Source of the DNA: Cytobacillus pseudoceanisediminis
GTDB taxonomy: Bacteria; Bacillota; Bacilli; Bacillales; Cytobacillaceae
Length of the DNA stretch: 64,000 nt
Assembly: GCF_023516215.1 (NCBI RefSeq)
Contig: NZ_CP097349.1
Location: 2,294,001-2,358,000 of the forward strand
Direction of reading: 5' to 3'
Below, piece by piece: positions 25,216-33,199 of the stretch. The notes below the pieces were generated by a model. It saw only the letters and a list, made by a program, of their open reading frames with translations. It was not told the origin of the DNA and made no database searches. Position 1 is the stretch's first letter, and every line of letters begins with the position of its first letter. Made by a program: the position numbers and the translations under genes.

Positions 25216-25312
25216 TGTTGACTTCCGCTGCAGGCACTCAGCGACGGCGGGCTTCCGGCAGCCTCCTGAGTGCGCTGACCCCAGTAGTCTCGCTCCATAC
25301 TTCGCATATAGG
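25216..25312 (+). repeat. Degenerate GC-rich interspersed repeat between divIVA and ylmH
   Basis: The block starting GTTGACTTCCGCTGCAGGCA, with later CAGCCTCCTGAGTGCGC, resembles a GC-rich interspersed repeat I recall from B. firmus-like genomes. CACTCAG and CTGAGTG can pair as an inverted repeat. It runs up to the ylmH stop codon. Only one copy is in this window, so family membership is from memory. Confidence 0.5.
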
Positions 25313-26086
25313 CTATCTCTGCCTCCCAGCAATAATCCTCCATTTGTCCTTCTTTGTTTTCCCATCTATATCTATGATTTTGGAACGGCCTTGACCCCTG
25401 ACTGAGATGATGTCGCTTTGCTGGCATTCAAATGAGGGGTTTTCTATTTGCGTCCAATTGACTTTGACTAATCCCTGCTGGATATAGAGCTGGGATTTTT
25501 GCCTGGAGATATTGTAGATGGCTGAGATGACTGTATCCAATCTCAGGGATGAAGAGGTGATGGAGCTTTCTTTCCACACTTCTGCTGATTGGATTGCCTC
25601 TGAAAAGGGCAGTTTTTTCAGGGACACGGAAGCTCTGCCAATTGACTGCAGCTGCAGGCTGATGTAATCTTCAATTTCTTGTGCTGCAAAAAACTGGATT
25701 CTGTCGTCTTCAAAAAGGATATCACCGAATTTCCCTCTTTTTAGCCCTAGAGACATTAGACTGCCCAGGACTTGCGGGTGTTCTATGGTGACAAACTTTT
25801 TTGGGTATTCCAGTTCAAACAGCCGAATTTGAAAATCTCCCTCATCGCTTTCATAGTAATCCGGAAATATGAGGGCTCTCTTTCTCTCAGCATTTGGAGT
25901 TCCGCCAAATAAAGCAAATAAGATTCCGGCATGCTGCCCTATGACGCTTTTAAGGATTTGCTGCTCCCTTGGGTCAAGAAAATCAGTAAGCTTTGGTGCA
26001 TATGTATTTTCTACAAGGTCTTTCCAGTTAAGAACCTGATCGATAAATTCTTTTTCTTCCGGCCGGAAGTGCTGATAAATGGTCAT
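25313..26086 (-). CDS. ylmH: S4-domain RNA-binding protein YlmH
   Basis: RNA-binding protein of 257 residues with a C-terminal S4 domain (residues about 180-245: SSLRLDTVISAIYNISRQKSQ, QGLVKVNW). In B. subtilis YlmH has been reported to bind 50S subunits and take part in ribosome-associated quality control as an RqcP paralogue. The N-terminal part (FLDPREQQILKSV, FALFGGTPNAERKRALIFP) is family specific. It lies between the yggT-type gene and divIVA. rqcH, in the same pathway, lies elsewhere in this window but is not in an operon with it. Confidence 0.92.
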   Translation of the reverse strand: MTIYQHFRPEEKEFIDQVLNWKDLVENTYAPKLTDFLDPREQQILKSVIGQHAGILFALFGGTPNAERKRALIFPDYYESDEGDFQIRLFELEYPKKFVTIEHPQVLGSLMSLGLKRGKFGDILFEDDRIQFFAAQEIEDYISLQLQSIGRASVSLKKLPFSEAIQSAEVWKESSITSSSLRLDTVISAIYNISRQKSQLYIQQGLVKVNWTQIENPSFECQQSDIISVRGQGRSKIIDIDGKTKKDKWRIIAGRQR

Positions 26087-26114
26087 CTTTAAGGAACCTC
26101 CTTTTTACACAAAT

Positions 26115-26138
26115 AAAAAAGGGCCATTTGATAGCCCT
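26115..26138 (-). terminator. Weak terminator between yggT and ylmH
   Basis: The minus strand has AGGGC pairing with GGCCCT and a U6 tail. It would partly separate ylmH from the upstream ylm genes. Confidence 0.5.
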
Positions 26139-26148
26139 GTTTGTAGTC

Positions 26149-26412
26149 TTATGAAATCCAATAAAAAAGCTGCTGCAAACCTCCAGTGGCAAATCGCAAA
26201 ACTAAGATAGCCACAATAGGAGAGATATCAATCATTCCAAGCGGAGGTATGATTTTGCGGAATGGCTCAAGGTACGGTTCACAAATCCTTGCAAGAAACT
26301 GGCCAAAAGCTGATTCCCTGGCATTAGGGAACCAGGACAGCAAAATATAAATAATCAGTGCCCACGAGTAATAATAAATTGCAGATGACAATATCCCAAA
26401 TACTAATTCCAT
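26149..26412 (-). CDS. ylmG: YggT-family membrane protein (YlmG)
   Basis: An 87-residue protein with two hydrophobic segments (residues about 5-25 and 63-85) and the conserved SWFPNARES...[20 protein letters not shown] core of the YggT family. The gene is regularly found next to sepF in Firmicutes, cyanobacteria and plastids, where relatives affect division or membrane organisation. Six bases separate it from sepF, so the two are probably co-translated. The molecular function is not known. Confidence 0.92.
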   Translation of the reverse strand: MELVFGILSSAIYYYSWALIIYILLSWFPNARESAFGQFLARICEPYLEPFRKIIPPLGMIDISPIVAILVLRFATGGLQQLFYWIS

Positions 26413-26418
26413 TAAATG

Positions 26419-26862
26419 CTACCACCTCGTATTTTCTAATTCTTGTTCTTTCATCAGCTGAGAGATGTTTCCTGATACCTCAACATTGTCAGGGGTACAT
26501 AGAAAAATATCAGTTCCAATCTTTTGAATATCTCCGCCGATGGCATAAACGGTTCCGCTAAGGAAGTCAACAATCCGCTTTGCCTGATCTTTTTCTATTC
26601 TCTGCAGATTGACAACAACAGCTCTTCTGTTTTTCAGCTGATCCGCAATATCCTGTGCTTCTGCATAAACACGCGGTTCAACAAGAACTACTTTAGAAGA
26701 TTTCTGCACACTTTGGAGGCTGACGATGTTTTGTTTTTGAACTGGCTGCTGCTTCTGCACCTGCTTCACCGGCTCTCTTTCTTCTTCGATGATTTCCTCT
26801 TCCTTATAGTCATATTCATCATCCAGGAAGAAAAATGTTTTAAATTTTGATTTTATACTCAT
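26419..26862 (-). CDS. sepF: Cell-division protein SepF
   Basis: Membrane-anchored ring-forming protein that binds the FtsZ C-terminal tail and shapes the septum. The 147 residues start with an amphipathic helix ([13 protein letters not shown]), followed by an acidic/Gln-rich linker and the SepF core (residues about 60-140) with [33 protein letters not shown] and FLCTPDNV. It lies between ylmE and yggT. Its partner FtsZ is about 7 kb away and is frameshifted at the tail SepF binds, which I regard as a sequence error. Confidence 0.96.
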   Translation of the reverse strand: MSIKSKFKTFFFLDDEYDYKEEEIIEEEREPVKQVQKQQPVQKQNIVSLQSVQKSSKVVLVEPRVYAEAQDIADQLKNRRAVVVNLQRIEKDQAKRIVDFLSGTVYAIGGDIQKIGTDIFLCTPDNVEVSGNISQLMKEQELENTRW

Positions 26863-26866
26863 TTTA

Positions 26867-27553
26867 TCAAACCTCCTGACTCTTTTGACCTACTAAAGCA
26901 GTACCAATCCTCACCATTGTGGCACCTTCTTCAATTGCCAGGGAAAAATCATTAGACATGCCCATTGAAAGCTCAGTACAAGGAGCAAAATCAAACCCCA
27001 GATCTTTCACCTTTGTTTGCAGGTTCTTTAGCTTCCGGAAACAGGAACGAAGCAATTCCTCGTCATCTGAAAGAGGTGCCATTGTCATAAGGCCGATAAC
27101 ATTGAGATTTTTATAATCAGCCAGGCATGAAATAAAGTCAGCTACCTCTTCAGGATTTATTCCCTGTTTCGACTCTTCCCCTGAGACATTAACCTGAACA
27201 AAACAATTTATCTTTCGATCAGCCCGCTTGTCGATTTCCTTTGCGAGGGAAAGCCTGTCCAGTGAATGGATATAATCAACTTTATCAATTATATTTTTCA
27301 CTTTGCGCGTTTGCAGCGTTCCAATAAAATGCCATGTCGGCTTGTCCTTTAACACATCCCACTTGGCAAGCAGTCCTTCATCCCTATTTTCACCTAAATG
27401 AACAATTCCTGCTTCAAGTGCTTCTTGTGCCCGTTCGGCTGATACATACTTAGTAACAGCAATGAGGGTAATTTCTTCTGGCTTACGGTTGGCCTTTATG
27501 CACGCTTCCTTTATAGCTGACTCAATTTGCTTTAAATTATCTTCTACTCTCAT
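26867..27553 (-). CDS. ylmE: Pyridoxal phosphate homeostasis protein (YggS/PLPBP family)
   Basis: PLP-binding TIM-barrel protein without catalytic activity, involved in vitamin B6 and amino acid homeostasis. The 228-residue sequence has the PLP lysine in LIAVTKYVS (near residue 35), [13 protein letters not shown], the [12 protein letters not shown] motif and the C-terminal phosphate-binding [14 protein letters not shown] with [11 protein letters not shown]. It abuts pgeF (its start codon is directly after the pgeF stop) and precedes sepF by 4 bases. Confidence 0.95.
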   Translation of the reverse strand: MRVEDNLKQIESAIKEACIKANRKPEEITLIAVTKYVSAERAQEALEAGIVHLGENRDEGLLAKWDVLKDKPTWHFIGTLQTRKVKNIIDKVDYIHSLDRLSLAKEIDKRADRKINCFVQVNVSGEESKQGINPEEVADFISCLADYKNLNVIGLMTMAPLSDDEELLRSCFRKLKNLQTKVKDLGFDFAPCTELSMGMSNDFSLAIEEGATMVRIGTALVGQKSQEV

Positions 27554-28380
27554 TTAGCTTCCGACTTCCTCCTTCCAGCCAATAAAGCTCATCATTCTGC
27601 CCGTCTTTCCCCTATCTCTTCTGTGGGAGAAAAAATAGTTTTCATGACAGCTTGTGCAATAATCAGTAATCATAATATTTTCATGAGGAATTCCTGCATT
27701 TGTCAGAATTGTCCGGTTTAGTTCTTTCAAATCAAGCTGGAATTGATTGTCACTAATTTGATTATATGGCTTAATATCGACATCTTCTAGTATTTTTTGC
27801 ACTTTTGAAATAACATGGTCATCAACTATATAACAATTACCGCAAATGGAAGGGCCAATCACGGTTTGGACCTCACTTAAGTCAATGCCTTCTTTGGCAA
27901 ATAGCTCGGCCATCTTCCTGCCAATCCCCCGACAGTACCTTTCCAGCCTGCATGGGCCATGCCTATGGCTCCTGTCTTTTCATGCAAAAAGTAAAGCGGC
28001 ACACAATCTGCATAACAGAGAGTCAGCATGACACCTTTAGAATAAGTGAAAAACCCGTCAGTACCAGAAAAGGAATCCTCGTAAACAAGAGCACCTTTCC
28101 CTTTATCTTTTCTGGTAACTTTTTTTATGTTTATTTCATGAGTTTGTTCAGCACCAACCCATTTTTCATGAGAAAACCCAAGCAAGTCAGCCACATGCTG
28201 CCGATTTCGGCTGACTGCTTCATTGCTGTCGTTCACGTGCAATCCTACATTAAGCGTTTTGTATTCATTACGGCTGCAGCCGCCATTTTTAGTTGTAAAA
28301 CCGGCAGTTATATTAGGAAAACGATCTGCCCACTCTTTTATGACAAAATACTCTTCCGTTTTTAAAGAAAATGGTTCCAT
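27554..28380 (-). CDS. pgeF: Purine nucleoside phosphorylase/laccase-domain protein (YlmD, YfiH/PgeF family), frameshifted
   Basis: Copper/zinc-binding family that acts on purine nucleosides and, in E. coli, corrects misincorporation in peptidoglycan stem peptides. The metal-binding residues are visible in GAEQTHE, CYADCVPLYF and AHAGWKGT, and the second half has GPSICGNCY and YRDRGKTGRMMSFI-like sequence (HRRDRGKTGRMMSF). The frame breaks at a C5 run at 27926-27930; one more base gives WKGTVGGIGRKMAELFAK and about 275 residues. It lies between ylmC and ylmE. Confidence 0.92.
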
Positions 28381-28449
28381 GCGATTAACCCCATCTTATT
28401 TTTCTATAGTTTACCACAAGGCAGGCAGTGATGACACCATTAACAACTC

Positions 28450-28724
28450 TTATGCTTCCTCCTCAATATATTTTGGCTCAATCGCATCCTGATAGCGGAC
28501 CAGTATGACATCCTCACCAATTTTTATAATATTTTTCCACGGTATGACAATATCAGCATCTCTCCCAAAAAACCTAACACTTTTCCCGTTCCCCCGATAA
28601 TGACGGCTTCAATTTTTCCTGTATTTATATTAATATCTATATCCCCAATATTTCCAAGCTTTTTGCCGTCAGCTACATTTACAACATCCTTCATTTGAAA
28701 TTCAGATATTTTCACCATCGACAT
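28450..28724 (-). CDS. ylmC: YlmC/YmxH-family sporulation protein (PRC-barrel), frameshifted
   Basis: Small PRC-barrel protein conserved in spore formers. The N-terminal half reads MSMVKISEFQMKDVVNVADG and GKVLGF. The frame breaks at an A6 run at 28567-28572 (six T on the coding strand); one more base restores GFFGRDADIVIPWKNIIKIG and a C terminus ending EPKYIEEEA, about 91 residues. Start ATG at 28722-28724 follows GGGAGTGA. Molecular function is unknown. It lies between sigG and pgeF, and the B. subtilis ylmA gene is absent from this spot. Confidence 0.9.
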
Positions 28725-28791
28725 TTCACTCCCAATTTATGTTCTTATTCAATATATGTTTGCCCCTATAGGAAAAATGTTTGGTAAATAT

Positions 28792-28814
28792 AAAAAGCAG
28801 CCAAATTGGCTGCT
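28792..28814 (-). terminator. Terminator overlapping the sigG stop codon
   Basis: AGCAGCCAA and TTGGCTGCT form a perfect stem on the minus strand with a U-rich tail. The stem begins within the sigG TAG stop codon. Confidence 0.82.
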
Positions 28815-29592
28815 AGCTTTGAATATTTTTATTCATTTGTTTGATTGCCGCTTTTTCAAGCCTTGAAACTTGAGCCTGGGAAATGCCGATTTCCTCTGCC
28901 ACTTCCATTTGAGTTTTGCCCTGGAAGAAGCGTTTTCTAAGAATCAGTTTTTCCCGTTCATTCAGTCTTCTCATTCCCTCTTTTAAGGCTATCTCTTCAA
29001 TCCATTGAATATCTTTGTTCCGTTCATCACTCAGCTGATCCATCACATAGATCGGATCTCCGCCATCATTATAAATGGGTTCAAATAAGGAGACAGGATC
29101 CTGAATTGCATCTAATGCAAAAACGATTTCTTCATGAGGCACATCCAGCTCTTTTGCTATTTCTTCCGCCGTAGGCTCTCTGGATGTTTTGCTCATTAAA
29201 CGTTCTCTTACCTGCAGAGCTTTATAAGCAATGTCCCTTAATGAACGCGAGACGCGGATCGGGTTATTATCACGCAGATACCTGCGTATTTCCCCAATGA
29301 TCATCGGAACTGCATAGGTGGAAAACTTAACGTTTTGACTTAGATCAAAATTATCAATAGATTTCATTAGACCGATACAGCCGACCTGGAAAAGGTCATC
29401 AACAAATTCGCCTCTGTTATTAAAACGCTGAATCACACTTAATACGAGACGCAAATTGCCGTTGACGAGTTTTTCCCGTGCGGTTATATCCCCCTTATGC
29501 ATTTGCTTGAAGAGCTCTCTCATTTCTTCGTTTTTTAAAACTGGAAGCTTTGAAGTATCAACACCGCAAATTTCTACTTTATTTCGAGTCAA
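28813..29592 (-). CDS. sigG: RNA polymerase forespore sigma factor SigG
   Basis: Late forespore-specific sigma factor. From the TTG at 29590-29592 (after GAGGAGGG) the protein has 259 residues, B. subtilis 260, and opens with the diagnostic TRNKVEICGVDTSKLPVL. Region 2 (GNLRLVLSVIQRFNNRGE, DLFQVGCIGLMKSIDNFD), region 3 and region 4 with the helix-turn-helix EVAEEIGISQAQVSRLEKAA are all intact. It lies downstream of sigE with a candidate forespore promoter between them, allowing both read-through and independent expression. Confidence 0.97.
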   Translation of the reverse strand: MTRNKVEICGVDTSKLPVLKNEEMRELFKQMHKGDITAREKLVNGNLRLVLSVIQRFNNRGEFVDDLFQVGCIGLMKSIDNFDLSQNVKFSTYAVPMIIGEIRRYLRDNNPIRVSRSLRDIAYKALQVRERLMSKTSREPTAEEIAKELDVPHEEIVFALDAIQDPVSLFEPIYNDGGDPIYVMDQLSDERNKDIQWIEEIALKEGMRRLNEREKLILRKRFFQGKTQMEVAEEIGISQAQVSRLEKAAIKQMNKNIQS

Positions 29593-29630
29593 TCCATTTC
29601 CCTCCTCACAGGAGCTGCTGTACAAAAAAC

Positions 29631-29658
29631 AGTATCTCCTTGGAAAGGAAAAATATGC
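29631..29658 (-). promoter_or_regulatory. Candidate sigma-F/sigma-G promoter of sigG
   Basis: On the minus strand GCATA (29654-29658) fits the GYWTA -35 and GGAGATACT (29631-29639) fits the GGNNANNMT -10. The spacing is 14, one or two bases shorter than usual. It lies 39 bases before the sigG start. Confidence 0.45.
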
Positions 29659-29759
29659 ACCGGCTAATCTGACTGCCGGATGGGGAAACGGTCAAAGCAT
29701 CATAAACACTAGGTTTTCTCCTTGCAAAATTTTGTAAAAAAATATTCCTGTTTAAAGTT

Positions 29760-30478
29760 TCAAACCATCTTATTAAATTCTTTTTTTAATCTTTTTATTA
29801 TTCGTTTTTCCAGTCGTGAAATGTAGGACTGAGAAATACCCAGCATATCTGCCACGTCCTTCTGAGTTTTTTCTTCACCCGATCCAAGGCCAAATCTAAG
29901 CTCCATTATCTGTTTTTCCCGATCTGAAAGCTGATGCAATGCCTTTAGCAAGAGCTTTTTATCAACATTTGCTTCAAGGTCTTTTGTGATGATGTCATCC
30001 TCAGTGCCAAGCACATCGGAAAGAAGGAGTTCATTGCCATCCCAATCAATATTGAGGGGTTCATCAAAGGAAACTTCAGAACGGATTTTATTGTTCCTTC
30101 TTAAATACATTAGAATTTCATTCTCAATACAGCGGGATGCATATGTAGCCAGCTTGATTTTTTCTCTGGATTAAACGTATTTACAGCTTTGATAAGCCCA
30201 ATGGTTCCAATGCTGATCAAGTCCTCTATATTGATGCCTGTATTCTCAAACTTTCTGGCGATATATACAACAAGACGCAGATTTCTTTCAATTAAAATGG
30301 ATCTTGCAGCTTTATCTCCTTTCGGAAGCTTGATCAGGAGCATTTCTTCTTCTTCCTTACTAAGTGGAGGAGGTAGTGCTTCGCTGCCGCCTATATAATA
30401 TACTTCATCTGTTTTGATCCCCAGCTTAATCAATAATTTATACCAATAGTAGGATAAGCGAAGTTTTAACTTTTTCAT
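29760..30478 (-). CDS. sigE: RNA polymerase mother-cell sigma factor SigE (pro-form), frameshifted
   Basis: First mother-cell sigma factor, made as an inactive membrane-associated precursor and cleaved by SpoIIGA. The pro-sequence [20 protein letters not shown] is followed by region 2 ([30 protein letters not shown]) and region 4 ([20 protein letters not shown]). The frame breaks at a T6 run at 30158-30163; one more base gives [20 protein letters not shown] and 239 residues, the B. subtilis length. It follows spoIIGA as in all Bacillus. Confidence 0.96.
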
Positions 30479-30522
30479 GATTTGTCCTCCTTCTAAATTA
30501 GGTTTTTGCAGAGTATAGTATA

Positions 30523-31461
30523 TTAACTTACTTTTGCATCCTGCTTCATTGTACTTGTACCTGTAAGCATCTTAGGATGAACAATGCACTGGAACGCATC
30601 GTCCGCAGATAGCTGCTGCATGGAAAAGGAAACTAATCCTCGCTCCGATTCTATTATTTCATTCTCTTTTTCAAGGAGAATGCGGTCAGGCTTGAATCCT
30701 ATAATCAACTGGTGTTCTTGTCCAACAACCTTACATGGAATAACCCTCATTTTATGCTCCCAATTCCCGCCAATTGAATCACTGCCCATAATGATATCTT
30801 CCGGGTTCCCTGCCATTTTAATTATTTCAGGCGGGAACTCGTCAAGCCTGTCTTTAATGGATATAAACATCACTGGCATTTTCGAAATGGGATCGTATAA
30901 CTGGTTGCCGCTGTCAATCAGGCCTCTGAAACGGAATTCTGTTTCATTGATAACAACACGCACCATAATTAAAGAGTCATATTGTATTTTTGTCATCTCA
31001 ATTCCTTCAACGTTTCTCTTAGAGAAATGCCAGGCAAGAGGAAACCCAAGAAGTACAAACAGCCAGCTGATTGGATCACCAAAGCCTTTAACACTGGCGA
31101 GCATGACAGATGAAGAAAGCTGAAAATCAAAATTAATAAAATAATGAATGCCTATTAATGAGCCTCCAACTAAAAAAGTAGCAAAATAAAAAGTCATGAG
31201 CCCTTTTAGAAAGTAACGCAAACGCTTAAAGCCAAAAACAGCCAATACCATTGCAACCGAGAATAATAATTTAGTGACTGGGTGACCTGAAAATTCATTA
31301 AATGGTGTAAATACTAATAAAATGATGATCGATCCTATTAAGCCGCCTGCAAAAATCCTCCAAAGCCTGATTTCCCTTTTTAGTATTATGGCTGTTAGAT
31401 AAAGGAGAAGGCTGTCAAACATAAAATTCAGCGCCCAGATAATATCCAAATAGACTGTCAA
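30523..31461 (-). CDS. spoIIGA: Sporulation sigma-E processing peptidase SpoIIGA
   Basis: Membrane aspartic protease that matures pro-SigE after a signal from SpoIIR in the forespore. The first about 145 residues contain five hydrophobic segments; the cytoplasmic domain has the catalytic aspartate at residue 183 in [11 protein letters not shown], the same residue number as in B. subtilis. The start is TTG at 31459-31461 after AAGGGGGAAG. The upstream leader contains an interspersed repeat copy. I did not find a clear Spo0A box. Confidence 0.95.
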   Translation of the reverse strand: MTVYLDIIWALNFMFDSLLLYLTAIILKREIRLWRIFAGGLIGSIIILLVFTPFNEFSGHPVTKLLFSVAMVLAVFGFKRLRYFLKGLMTFYFATFLVGGSLIGIHYFINFDFQLSSSVMLASVKGFGDPISWLFVLLGFPLAWHFSKRNVEGIEMTKIQYDSLIMVRVVINETEFRFRGLIDSGNQLYDPISKMPVMFISIKDRLDEFPPEIIKMAGNPEDIIMGSDSIGGNWEHKMRVIPCKVVGQEHQLIIGFKPDRILLEKENEIIESERGLVSFSMQQLSADDAFQCIVHPKMLTGTSTMKQDAKVS

Positions 31462-31476
31462 TTATCTTCCCCCTTA

Positions 31477-31547
31477 GAAAAGCGCAAGCGCCTTGCCCAC
31501 CTCCGACACCCCGAGAGGTTAGGCGCTAGAGCTAGACAGTTATAAAG
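31477..31547 (+). repeat. Interspersed palindromic repeat, copy B
   Basis: Shares GAAAAGCGCAAGCGCCTTG, CCCACC, the GGCGCT arm and GAGCTAGACAGTTAT with copy C. AGCGCC and GGCGCT can pair as a hairpin. It lies directly upstream of the spoIIGA start, so it is probably transcribed in that leader. Confidence 0.85.
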
Positions 31548-31778
31548 ATTATAGTTATACTTCTTGCTTCCTCTTCAAAATCAGCATCTGGCAGATTGAC
31601 TTTAGCAGTCAAATTCTCTCATATATTTATTGTGCTATGATTCTGTTAGAAAAAAGTATAGCGCATTTCAGTAAAGGAAGTGTGTCGCTTTCTGTATGCA
31701 AAAAGATAGAAATTTTCCCTATTCCCAACGGATTTTGTCATTATTTTTCTATTTAATGCTCCTTCATTTTTCACTGGG

Positions 31779-31794
31779 TGTGATTTATATCACA
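31779..31794 (+). promoter_or_regulatory. Fnr-like operator upstream of hmp
   Basis: TGTGATTTATATCACA is a perfect palindrome and fits the Bacillus Fnr consensus TGTGANNTANNTCACA at every fixed position. Its centre is 41.5 bases before the start site predicted from the TATAAT at 31816-31821, the classical class II activator position. Confidence 0.72.
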
Positions 31795-31839
31795 TTTATT
31801 ATTTTCAATATCAACTATAATGACAGTGAAAATAATAAA
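31795..31839 (+). promoter_or_regulatory. hmp core promoter inside a 13-bp inverted repeat
   Basis: TATAAT (31816-31821) is the -10; the -35 region is poor, as expected for an activated promoter. TTTATTATTTTCA (31795-31807) and its exact complement TGAAAATAATAAA (31827-31839) flank it with a 19-base spacer. The dyad could be a repressor operator; no known motif (such as NsrR) was matched with confidence. Confidence 0.6.
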
Positions 31840-31855
31840 AAGGAGTTTTGCTGAT

Positions 31856-33085
31856 ATGCTGGACACAAAAACAATTGAAATTATTAAAAGCACTGTACCT
31901 GTACTTGAAAAACATGGCGAAGATATTACGAAAACCTTTTATAAGTTAATGTTTACAAATCACCCTGAACTGCTGAACATCTTTAATCATGCTAATCAGA
32001 AACAGGGACGACAGCAAAAAGCACTGGCAAATTCAGTATATGCTGCTGCAAAATATATCGATAACCTGGAAGCTATTCTCCCGGTTGTCACACAAATCGC
32101 TCATAAGCACCGATCCTTAGGCATTAAGCCTGAACATTATCCGATTGTTGGAGAGCATTTAATTCTTGCAATCAAGGAAGTGCTGAAAGAGGCTGCTACT
32201 GAAGAAATTATTGATGCATGGACTAAAGCTTATGGTGTGATTGCGGATGCATTCATCGGATTAGAAAAGAGCCTTTATGAGGATGCCGCTGATAAGCCAG
32301 GAGGCTGGGATGACTTCAGAACATTCACTGTTGCAAAAAAGGTGAAAGAAAGTGATGTAATTACTTCCTTCTATTTTACACCTGACGATAGGGGGAATAT
32401 TTCCAGTTATCTTCCTGGCCAGTATATTAGTATGAAATTAAATATTCCAGGAGAAGATTATACACATATCCGCCAATACAGCCTTTCTGACTCTCCGGAA
32501 AAGTCATATTACAGAATTTCTGTTAAGAAAGAAGAAGGCCATTCTGAAAAACCGGACGGAAAGGTTTCCAGCTATCTTCACAATGATCTGAAAGAGGGCG
32601 ATCATATAGAAATAAGTGCTCCTGCCGGAGAATTTGTTCTGGATAAAATGAATAATCCTGTCGTTCTGCTTAGCGGCGGAGTAGGCATTACACCAATGCA
32701 CAGCATGCTGCGTCATCTTGATGCAACAGGAGTAAATCATGAAACTATTTTTGTTCATGCTGCACTAAACGGGAATGTACATGCATTTTTAGGAGAAGTA
32801 CATGAAATTGAAAAAAGGAATTCATTGGTAAAAACATATTTCTGCTATGAAAGTCCAACAGAACAAGATATAGCCGAAAAGACCTTCAGCAAAGAAGGCT
32901 ATATTACTTCAGACTGGTTAAACACCATAGTGCCAAATAAAGATAGTATGGTTTATATGTGCGGGCCAGTACCATTTATGCAGGCTATGTACGAGGCATT
33001 GCTTGAAGCAGGCTTTCAGAAGGAAAATATCCGATATGAATTCTTTGGACCTTCTATGCAGCTAAAGGAAACTCAGATGGTTTAA
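31856..33085 (+). CDS. hmp: Flavohaemoglobin, nitric oxide dioxygenase
   Basis: Converts NO to nitrate with O2 and NAD(P)H, protecting against nitrosative stress. From the ATG at 31856 (AGGAG at 31841) it has 409 residues. Residues 1-140 are the globin domain with the distal YKLMF and proximal IAHKHRSLG motifs. The reductase part has the FAD motif RQYSLSDS, the NAD motif GGVGITPMHSML, and MCGPVPFM with a C-terminal FFGP. It is intact and stands alone on the plus strand between spoIIGA and ftsZ, where B. subtilis has bpr. Upstream lie an Fnr-like site and an inverted repeat. Confidence 0.96.
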   Translation: MLDTKTIEIIKSTVPVLEKHGEDITKTFYKLMFTNHPELLNIFNHANQKQGRQQKALANSVYAAAKYIDNLEAILPVVTQIAHKHRSLGIKPEHYPIVGEHLILAIKEVLKEAATEEIIDAWTKAYGVIADAFIGLEKSLYEDAADKPGGWDDFRTFTVAKKVKESDVITSFYFTPDDRGNISSYLPGQYISMKLNIPGEDYTHIRQYSLSDSPEKSYYRISVKKEEGHSEKPDGKVSSYLHNDLKEGDHIEISAPAGEFVLDKMNNPVVLLSGGVGITPMHSMLRHLDATGVNHETIFVHAALNGNVHAFLGEVHEIEKRNSLVKTYFCYESPTEQDIAEKTFSKEGYITSDWLNTIVPNKDSMVYMCGPVPFMQAMYEALLEAGFQKENIRYEFFGPSMQLKETQMV

Positions 33086-33150
33086 ATATAATTTTTGCAT
33101 GGCTCATAGAGCCATGCTTATCTGTGTAAAAAACCTTCAATAACAATTCT

Positions 33151-33189
33151 AAAAAACCCCTGGAATCAAATTGATTACAGGGGTTTTTT
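33151..33189. terminator. Bidirectional terminator between hmp and ftsZ
   Basis: AAAAAACCCCTG and CAGGGGTTTTTT pair around an AT-rich loop with A and U tracts on both sides, serving convergent hmp and ftsZ. A second perfect hairpin without a U-tail (GCATGGCTC/GAGCCATGC, about 33099-33119) precedes it. Confidence 0.88.
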
Positions 33190-33199
33190 CAATCAAATT

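Noticed and set aside
30110..30478. sigE as a pseudogene
   Set aside because: Both halves are highly conserved and join with one base at a T6 run; the restored length equals B. subtilis SigE.
31462..31700. Spo0A boxes upstream of spoIIGA
   Set aside because: No TGNCGAA-type sequence was found on the transcribed strand at a sensible distance; the promoter must be less obvious.
33095..33122. A terminator at the GCATGGCTC/GAGCCATGC hairpin after hmp
   Set aside because: Perfect stem but no U run; the next hairpin at 33151-33189 is the better terminator.
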